The notes under the pieces are model-generated. The model was not told where the DNA came from. It saw nothing but the letters and a program-made list of their open reading frames with translations, and made no database searches. This document shows positions 56,704 to 64,000 of a stretch of 64,000 nt of DNA, piece by piece. The translations under genes and the position numbers were made by a program. Numbering within the stretch: position 1 is the first letter of the stretch; each line of letters begins with the position of its first letter. This DNA comes from Ecdyonurus torrentis (Eukaryota; Arthropoda; Insecta; Ephemeroptera; Heptageniidae). The stretch is from contig OX439132.1 in NCBI GenBank assembly GCA_949318235.1, forward strand, positions 2,284,258 to 2,348,257, read 5' to 3'.

Positions 56704-59700
56704 GTGGGTATCTTATTACCAAAAACACGACAAAATAAATATATAATTTTTGATATGTGTTTGAGTTTATTAATCGACTCAAAACACGTCTATGTGTGCT
56801 ATCATAAAAGATTGAGGCCCGTAATTACCGGAACCACCCATCCACACCGATCATTTCGCGGAGTGCGTTTGCACGTAGAAAAGAGATTATATGTCGTTAT
56901 TTGACTGGTGATCTTGCAAGATAAAAAAAAATGGCTTAAAACACGTTAAAGTATGCCTGTTTTTCTAGGATTGATGCAAAATATTAAAAAAAAAATGCAT
57001 TTCTCCCCAATATAAGCGTAATGTTAAATTTGGTGCACTGCGCCTTTTTAAATTATCACGTCTCTGATTGGCGATACGTCACCACTGTACCAAGTAAGAA
57101 GTTTTGAGCCAAAAGGTCATTTCTTGAAGACTGGTACACAGACAAGTCTTAGACAAAACATGGGTCAGTCATATAATATCACTTTGTAATACTGAAGTTC
57201 ACGTTAGGTTATAGGTTCAACGGCTATTTTTAAAATTTATATAAAAAAAACATAATAAATAATACTGTTCGTAAACCCTGTTCTCTTGAACCAAAAAAAT
57301 GCGCATTCCATTTGATTAACCATAGCTGATCGTCATTTTAGGAGCAGAAAACAGGGTATACGAACAGCATTAATTATTATTATTCGTTGCAATTTATGAT
57401 TATACCATAAGAAAAAAAATTGGTTTTTTCTGTCAACAGAGATTTAAGTTTCAAAAATGTCGAAACCCAGTTTTATAAGAGGGATTTTTTGTTTACTCAT
57501 ATCGCCGTATGAGATATAAATAAGTATATACGCTAAATTTGACAGTTTCTTGATATGAGCTTAGATATAAACACCATGGTGAGTTAATTACTCACTCATG
57601 CATGCGCGGTGTTATTAAAGTCGCATATAAAGCCATACACAATAAAATGACTACATAAATACATTAGTGAATTGCATAATTGCATTACTTGTGATCGCCA
57701 AGAATGCAGCTACGTGTACCGTTGTGCAGTTCAGTGTATGTACATGTGTATGTGTCATTGCACTAACTAAGTACTTGCATCATACATCAATTTGCATATA
57801 TATATCACTTCAAAATACACACATCAACAATTTAAATAACTTGTCTAAATAACAAATTAATTTATTATTTTATTTTTAAATTTTACTATATATAGAAAGA
57901 CAAGTTAATTAAAAATTATTTTTTAATTATAATGACTTCAAAATTAAAATTAATGACAAATTTTATCGTTCAAGTGATTTCTTTATTACATTATTTTTAT
58001 TTCTAATCAAGTTCTGATGTCAGCAAAATTATAGTTTATTTACTTGTCATGTTCACTCGTTAATTAATTATTAATCGAACGTTGCTGTGTAAAAACAATG
58101 GTAAAATTTTAAATATTTAATTTAAAAAATTTGAGAGCAAATTTAGTTATTTTATGCTAGGGTATAACTCTTTTTAACTGCGCTAAAATTTTCATAAATT
58201 ATACACACGTACATAACATATCATGACGCCATAATCCCTTTCGGATTATCATTATAGGGGTTACAATGATCTGTGGCTTACCAAACCTTAGTCTCCACCC
58301 TTTAACACCACACTCCTCTGGACTCCTAATACCAGACCTGTGCAGCTCGGACCACCAAATCCAAATGATATACATCATATAAATAAAAATACTTACAGCG
58401 AACAAAAAATTAATGAAATAATTTGACACCATGCAATAATGCTTAAAATTTTACTTAAAATCCTATTTAACTTCGCTGATATAGAATTTCATCCCTTAAA
58501 CTTTGCCTGCTTGAATGTTAATTAATTTGTGTTGTATATTTCAGGTTGAGCTGTTGCTATGGCGACCAGAGAAGAGTAGGTTCGAGCACCAGTGCGGGGG
58601 TGCCGTGATTGGTTCACTATTGGTGCTCACTGCCGCACACTGCGTGGCTGACGTACAAGTTAACCTACTGCGAGTGGCCACAGGTCAGTACCGCAGGAAT
58701 AGACCTGACCCTCACGAGCAAACCTTCAGAGCTCAGGCCATCCACCTGCACCCCAACTACAAGCACGGTAAGTACTGTATACATTGAGCTATAGTCACAA
58801 TTATGTGAAGTCACAATCAAATGTGAGTACGAGTGTTAATCTTAGAGCTGAGGAAATTTGCCAAAGGATAATCAAAAAAAAAAAAAAAAAAAAAAAAAAT
58901 CACGTTTCTGTTAAATTGAATTTAATTTTTAAAGATTTTGTTTTTGATTTTTCGGTTCACATATCTGTAAAAATATTCTTTTATTCGATTAAAAAACACA
59001 TTAAAAATATATTAAAAAACATTGATTTCTCTCTCTCTTAAGAATAAAAATGAATAATATGTCAAAAAGCATGATTTTTTTATATATAAATATTACTCTT
59101 TTTATTTTAAAATTAAGTTTTTATTGTATGCAATTATTTTCTATTGTCATACACACTATCACATTGAACTATTTATAATAACAACAGAAGATGAAATTAT
59201 ATAAAAAAATTTAATTGGGCGAAATTCTATCATCAATAACGTGTAACAAACGCAAAAGTCATATTCCTAATTTTTTATTTTTTATTATTTAAATAATTGA
59301 AGGAAAAAACTTATTAGTATTACTTTTATTTATTTATTTACAGTTTGCATTTTTACGCCAATTTTAATTTCAAGTTTTTTTTTTTTTTTTTTTTTTTTAC
59401 TATAATAAGTTCTCGTAAATCAATAGCCTCATAATATGTTGCTTTTTTTATTTTCATGCTAAAAATTATATATTTTTCAATCTTATTGTTTATATATGTT
59501 ATATTAATGTAGGTAATTCTGCTTACAGCCGGTCCCTACAGTAATGACATCGCAGTAATTCGTGTCAAGGACCAGGCGGCCGCAAGTTACGGAGCCCACG
59601 CAGGGACCAGGGGCCGGGCAATCCAGTTCGACACTCACGTCAATGCCATCTGTTTACCTGGCAGGTTTCAACAACCATCACCGGGGGCGTGGTGTACCGT

Positions 59701-61334
59701 CACTGGCTGGGGTGCTCAGCAAGGTCAGTTTATATTTACTTTGCAAGGAAACAAGCAAAAATATTTAAACAAAATTATATAGTCAATTAAAATTTTTGAA
59801 AAGCTTGAACAGTTTTGCAATGCTTTAAGTATTGTATAATTGACGGTTATGACGTCACTAACAAAGTATTGGAATTCTAACGGAAAAACGTAAGTGACGT
59901 CACAAGTATTATTTAGGACCGAACGGGTCAAACTGTATGGGATTGCAACGGCAAAGTTTGATGTTTAATTTATTGTATAATTTTTAATGCTTGTGACGTC
60001 ATATACGCTTTCATCGTTAGAACGTTTAGTGACGTCATAGCCGTTGATTTCATAGTGCTTAAAACATTGTGAACTGTGTGCCAAGGTTTTCAACGAAGTT
60101 TTTAATTACGTATGCAAGAGTTGTGAGCAAATAAGGTCTTGCAACCTAGCACTTTCCTGAACTTTTGTGCAGTTTTGAGAATCCTTATTTTGAAATCGAC
60201 TTCTCTCCTTTAAACGTAACTGTTATTTAATAATAAAGAAACAACTGTTTAGAAGCCGACTTTAAGCAATTTTGCTAACACCCGCTTCCATTTCAACGTA
60301 CTGCGCATGCGAATGAGTAGAAACAGATGCAAAAGTCAGCCTTAAAGTAGTTATTACTTCTTAATTATAGTGAATGCTCTGGATAAGAGTACAGCCATAG
60401 TATAAGTGGTACAGCTCTGGCTATATAAGGTTAAGAATGGGGGATCTGAGCGGGTGCCACTGCGTTTCCTCATAAAGATAACATAGTGTACTTGCGGGTT
60501 GCTTATGCAAATCGTTCTCAAACTTTTGGTCAGAGCTATATATGCGTGTTTTATGACTCTCACTAATTTTTATTTTGATTACAAAACGTTGACTGACATG
60601 TTCTTTTCTCTCTCTAGCTGACGACCAGGACAGTTTGTCAGTAGTTCTCCGCGCTGCCTCCGTGCCGCTCGTACCGCAAGACCGCTGCCGCAGTGCGGAA
60701 CTGTACGGAGGACGTAAACAACCGATACTGGACAGCATGTTGTGTGCGGGCTCCTTAGAGGGGGGCATTGACGCTTGTGGCGGGGACTCTGGAGGACCAC
60801 TAGCATGTGAAGTCGACGGTGAGTACTTAACTATGATTAAGCCCGCCGCCATCTTTGTGGTGGTAAACACATTGTCCAACATAGGACAACAAAATAACGT
60901 AATAATCGCAGCAACTTTTACGCAGCACAATATAATCTTAAATTTTATTGCGATTTATGATGAATTACGATTAGCGATTAATCTTTTTGGATATATCTAA
61001 ACAAGCTTTAAATTTATTTTAATAATAATTATTAATTAATCTTTTAATTATAATTTCATGATACTTTTGTTACCGTAATTAAAAATTATTTATTTATTTA
61101 ACAAAAAACCAGACAAGTCAAATTGTTGTATTGGATCTTATATAAATATATAGTCATTAAATTAGTATAACTATAACTTATTGTCTCTATATCTAAGTGC
61201 AATTGTATGTTTCAGGTCGATTTGTCCTGACTGGAGTCGTGTCTTGGGGTGACGGCTGTGCCAAGAAGAACCGCCCCGGTGTCTACACAAGAGTGTCACA
61301 TTACATCGACTGGATTGAGTCACATCAGGCGTGA
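56434..61334 (+). CDS. Secreted trypsin-like serine protease (S1 family zymogen), complete coding sequence
   Basis: Five coding exons (56434-56703, 58545-58767, 59529-59723, 60618-60818, 61216-61334) join through GT-AG introns into 335 residues. Residues 1-20 are a hydrophobic signal peptide. The propeptide has no clip domain; its Cys57 can pair with Cys206 to keep the light chain tethered. Activation is expected at Lys75-Ile76 (KIVGGA). The catalytic triad is His122 (TAAHC), Asp171 (NDIAVI) and Ser287 (GDSGGP). Asp281, six residues before Ser287, marks trypsin-like specificity for Arg/Lys. Cys pairs expected from the family are 107-123, 220-293, 253-272 and 283-311. The residue two before the GDSGGP Asp is Gly (CGGDSGGP), where many family members have Gln. 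The ATG sits directly after an acceptor-like ACAG, so a non-coding 5' exon is likely. The substrate cannot be told; digestive, clotting or immune roles are all possible. Confidence 0.95.
56704..58544 (+). other. Protease intron 1
   Basis: Begins GTGGGT and ends TTTCAG. It holds a family L MITE and, at about 56810-57110, sequence resembling family Q (AATATAAGCGTAATGTTAAA). Confidence 0.85.
57263..57369. mobile_element. MITE family L, copy 3 (in protease intron 1)
   Basis: TACTGTTCGTAAACCCTGTT and inverted AACAGGGTATACGAACAG, with the same AATGCGCATTCCATTT core as copy 2. Confidence 0.7.
58545..58767 (+). CDS. Serine protease exon 2 (catalytic His)
   Basis: The acceptor TATATTTCAG ends at 58544 and the donor GTAAGT starts at 58768. 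It encodes residues 91-164 with CGGAVIG and LTAAHCV, and ends with one base of a split Ala codon. Confidence 0.95.
58768..59528 (+). other. Protease intron 2
   Basis: Begins GTAAGT and ends TTACAG. AT-rich, with poly(A) at about 58867 and poly(T) at about 59376. Confidence 0.9.
59529..59723 (+). CDS. Serine protease exon 3 (catalytic Asp)
   Basis: The acceptor TGCTTACAG ends at 59528 and the donor GTCAGT starts at 59724. It encodes [12 protein letters not shown], then a Gly/Ala-rich surface loop, AICLPG and TVTGWG. Phase 1 at both ends. Confidence 0.94.
59794..60095. mobile_element. MITE family B, copy 8 (in protease intron 3)
   Basis: Palindrome with the family's outer arms (TTGAAAAGCTTGAACAGTTT, inverse TTTTCAACG) and four TGACGTCA octamers. 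It lies inside the intron between the Asp and Ser exons. Confidence 0.78.
60410..60540. mobile_element. Tc1/mariner-like MITE, copy 2 (in protease intron 3)
   Basis: TACAGCTCTGG at the left and TTTTGGTCAGAGCTATA at the right. The interior is the reverse complement of copy 1. It ends 77 bp before the exon carrying the catalytic Ser. Confidence 0.78.
60618..60818 (+). CDS. Serine protease exon 4 (catalytic Ser)
   Basis: The acceptor TTCTCTCTCTAG ends at 60617 and the donor GTGAGT starts at 60819. It encodes [20 protein letters not shown] and the S1-pocket Asp. Phase 1 at both ends. An open frame on the opposite strand is a shadow. Confidence 0.95.
61216..61334 (+). CDS. Serine protease exon 5 (C-terminal strand and helix, stop)
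   Basis: The acceptor ATGTTTCAG ends at 61215. It encodes [19 protein letters not shown] and the terminal helix [10 protein letters not shown], then TGA at 61332-61334. This is the normal S1 domain end. Confidence 0.95.
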
Positions 61335-61463
61335 CAACTGAAGAAAACAAGACTTTGTGACAGTGAACCTTAACTGTATGCAACTGTATATATACGTACG
61401 ATATATATATATACGTGATTGATCTGACAGCAAACTGAACTTATATCACATGAAAAAAAAAAT

Positions 61464-61469
61464 AATAAA
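61464..61469 (+). terminator. Poly(A) signal of the serine protease gene
   Basis: AATAAA lies 130 bp after the stop, just after a short A run. The implied 3' UTR is about 150 nt. Confidence 0.6.
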
Positions 61470-61571
61470 AAATGGAGTTTTCAACTTTGTATGCTTGAGA
61501 ATCAGTATTCCTGTAAATCTGTGTATTATACCAATATAGTTAACACAGAACAAACAACAAATAATATAAAA

Positions 61572-62085
61572 TAAGGGTGTATACGCATGACGTCATAATG
61601 GAGCAATGAACAACATTGCTAAGCATAATTATATATGACAAAGGTCATTTTTTTATACTATTTTCTTTGGAAAGTCAGTTATACAAATTATTATTTTCTT
61701 TGCATATATTTGAAGCCCTATAAATTAACCTAACAACATCAATATGCTCTTAAAAATATTGTTAAAAGTATTTTTAAACTTGCAAAAAGTTTCATTTTCC
61801 CATACCTGCCCCTGTTGCCTGTTGCACAAATGGTTCCATTTTGGTCTGGATTGTTGCATAACAAAATTCGTAAAATGACACTTATTTCATTTCAGACAAA
61901 TTTAAGCATATGTTTCCATTTTGGTACAAATTGGAGACACTTTTAAACGTTGTGTAACGACGTTCGGTAACGGTTGCCTGATGGTTACTGTGCAACAGGG
62001 GTGGCCCATATTTACCTGGCACATGTTATTTATAGTGCTCACATATGGCGTCGACTTGTATATTATGAATGCGAAGACCCTATAT
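61572..62085 (-). mobile_element. MITE family A, copy 7, interrupted by a nested insertion
   Basis: Outer ends match family A (AGGGTGTATACGCATGACGT and GAAGACCCTATA). A foreign segment of about 190 bp at roughly 61811-62000 splits it and has its own inverted ends (TGTTGCACA and TGTGCAACA). Confidence 0.7.
61811..62000. mobile_element. Small inverted-repeat element nested in MITE A copy 7
   Basis: Inverted ends TGTTGCACA/TGTGCAACA, with an internal imperfect repeat of TTCCATTTTGGT. It interrupts sequence that is continuous in the other family A copies. Confidence 0.55.
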
Positions 62086-63530
62086 AATTATTGAAATATC
62101 ACATTTGCTCTCTCATGATTTATGAGATATTTCCACTCCTCCTACAAAGACGGGGAGGGGGTATAGTGACAAGTCATTTTTATTAACTTAATTAATAAAA
62201 AACATTTTCCTCTACTTTCCTCATTTACTCTGTTTAAATTAACGCCATGGAAAATTGTTAAAATTTTGGAACCAATGAATTAATATAAGCGGATCTGTTA
62301 ACTCAAGTTTTAACTTATTATTTTAACGAGTTCATACTCGTTTGTTTTTTTAACCACAAAAATGGTAAAAATTCCAATTTATAATGGTTTATCAAATTTT
62401 ATTTTTAACGGTTTGAAATTTTAAATATTATTTTAATTTTAATTAATTTCCATAAAAAAAACAAAATCGAAAAGTATAACTCACAAATATGTCAGTTTCA
62501 TAAAAAAAAAATTAATAATAAATTTAAAAATTTCTCTTTTTTTTAATTTAGAAATGTTCGATTTTTTTCCTGATTTTTTCTCAATTTACCGAAATTGATT
62601 GATCGAGCCTATTATATAAATAATTGTTTTCATATAAACTGTATTTCCCACAGCACTGCTTTACACGTAATATTTATTTACCTAGCCAAACAATGAAATC
62701 ATTATTATTGTCTTTATTGACTAAATATTTTTAAAAAATTATTAAATATTGTAACAATAAGAGAAGGGAGATTGCGGAGTTAAATACTATATAGTCTTTA
62801 TAGAGACTATAAAATGAATTATGCTGTACATAGCAAAACTTATTTTTGATAATTATAATCAAGCACATATTGTTACTGCATGTAAAATTACTATTTTCTA
62901 CAACATCACGAAGTATCTAATAACAAAATATTTTGCAGTACGGGTGGAATAATTTTGCTGAATTTGCAACATAATTTATGAACAAATATTATTCCGTGAC
63001 GATAAACTCTTTTTTCCGTGAAAAAATTTCAGTGTTTCAAAAAATTTTCAATTTTATGTTTACTCATATACAAAATTATTAACTAATTTTTGAATTTGCA
63101 AACATTTATATACTTTCATTTTCAGTTTAATATTTAATTCAATTTACCACATGGCTAGTTGCTTCTTTTTTTTAATGAAAAAATTGTAAATATTATATAT
63201 ATATAATTTCCAGCTTTAAACCTTTGAACTAGACAGTATGTCATGTGATTCCCCCCTCACCCCTCACCCCCAAATGTCAGATTAATGTCAACCAAATCAC
63301 GAGGCTGGACCCTCGCTTAATTCACAACAAATCACATTTAAATTTTAACGGTGTAAAAAGTAAAAAAAAAAAAAATGCTTGCGATATTAAAATTATCGTG
63401 TGTAATAAAAATTGTAAAGGTGCATTCACATAATATTCACTTATTTGTTGTAACTTTGAGCATCAAATTGTTAAAAAGCATTGTTTTAAATGAGAATAAT
63501 TATTTTAACTATCTTGCTGCGCTATAGTTA

Positions 63531-63564
<34 letters not shown>

Positions 63565-63907
63565 GAATCTGAATGCATTTTGAAAGTAAAAAGTGCCATC
63601 GGGTAATCCTTATAAAAGAAAACTATATAAATTGAGCTTATTATGTTTCTTTAGTGAATTGTGTGCCTTATGGCGATAAAGTCACATGCTTGCTTGCCTT
63701 TTATACAACACGTTATTGGTTATATAACGATTGATGAAAAAAAACTCGTTGGCATATGTATTCTGTAAACTGTAATAATTGGAATAGGTATAAACATTAA
63801 ATGTCTCTCTCGTTACTTGTCACGCGTAGCAAAATTTCGATCTCTTTTTTTTGTTACACGCGAAGCAAAATGTGCAGTATAAGTCGTTTCCAAACGTTAC
63901 GTAGATG
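62086..63907. other. AT-rich spacer
   Basis: Homopolymer runs (poly(A) at about 63532-63562). No gene or clear repeat family seen. Confidence 0.55.
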
Positions 63908-64000
63908 GCCAATCTAAAAATTGGTGCATTACTTTAAAGTTACGAATCGTCTTATTAAAGATAATCAATTTTAAGTTATTATGAGTAGCTAAAATAATGC
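63908..64000. mobile_element. MITE family G, copy 3 (cut by window end)
   Basis: GGCCAATCTAAAAATTGGTG then TTACGAATCGTC and TAGCTAAAATAATGC, matching the left half of the family. The rest is outside the window. Confidence 0.7.

Noticed and set aside
60421..60930. 169-codon minus-strand open frame
   Set aside because: It crosses the Tc1-like MITE, an intron and the protease exon 4 in antisense; no domain is recognisable.

Overview
The window is AT-rich animal nuclear DNA. It has spliceosomal genes with GT-AG introns, very abundant microsatellites ((TA)n, (CT)n/(GA)n, (AAAT)n, long A/T runs) and dozens of short palindromic DNA-transposon derivatives (MITE-like). The two genes, a PTB/SH2 adaptor and a secreted S1 serine protease, are metazoan. 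The style of the protease and the microsatellite load suggest an arthropod, perhaps a crustacean or chelicerate, but the sequence does not settle this. Nothing bacterial, viral or organellar was recognised. No tRNA, rRNA or CRISPR was seen.

Layout. 1-28.4 kb: no convincing coding sequence; repeats and AT-rich spacer, part of which may be intron of the first gene because that gene's N-terminal exons are missing. 28,446-32,192 (+): the last five exons of a PTB-SH2 adaptor gene, followed by a poly(A) signal. One of its introns holds a 6 x 98-bp tandem array of hairpins enclosed in a larger palindrome. 32.5-54 kb: a long gene-free stretch dense in MITEs, palindromes and microsatellites. 54.0-54.28 kb: a GC-richer segment ending in a strong donor site, a candidate promoter and non-coding first exon. 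56,434-61,334 (+): a complete five-coding-exon trypsin-like serine protease (335 aa) with signal peptide, propeptide, intact catalytic triad and poly(A) signal. 61.5-64 kb: more MITEs and AT-rich spacer.

The two genes show no functional link to each other: one encodes an intracellular phosphotyrosine adaptor, the other a secreted zymogen. The most interesting material is in the repeats. There is an intronic tandem hairpin array that would be transcribed with its host gene and resembles the layout of known hairpin-RNA loci. A second 58-bp repeat family occurs both as a direct array and as a mirror-image array. One MITE family carries four CRE-like TGACGTCA octamers per copy. Several otherwise different families share one terminal motif (CACTGARAAAAA-like), and a separate group is bounded by TTAA. 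Repeat families were grouped by eye, so their boundaries are approximate unless a target-site duplication is stated.
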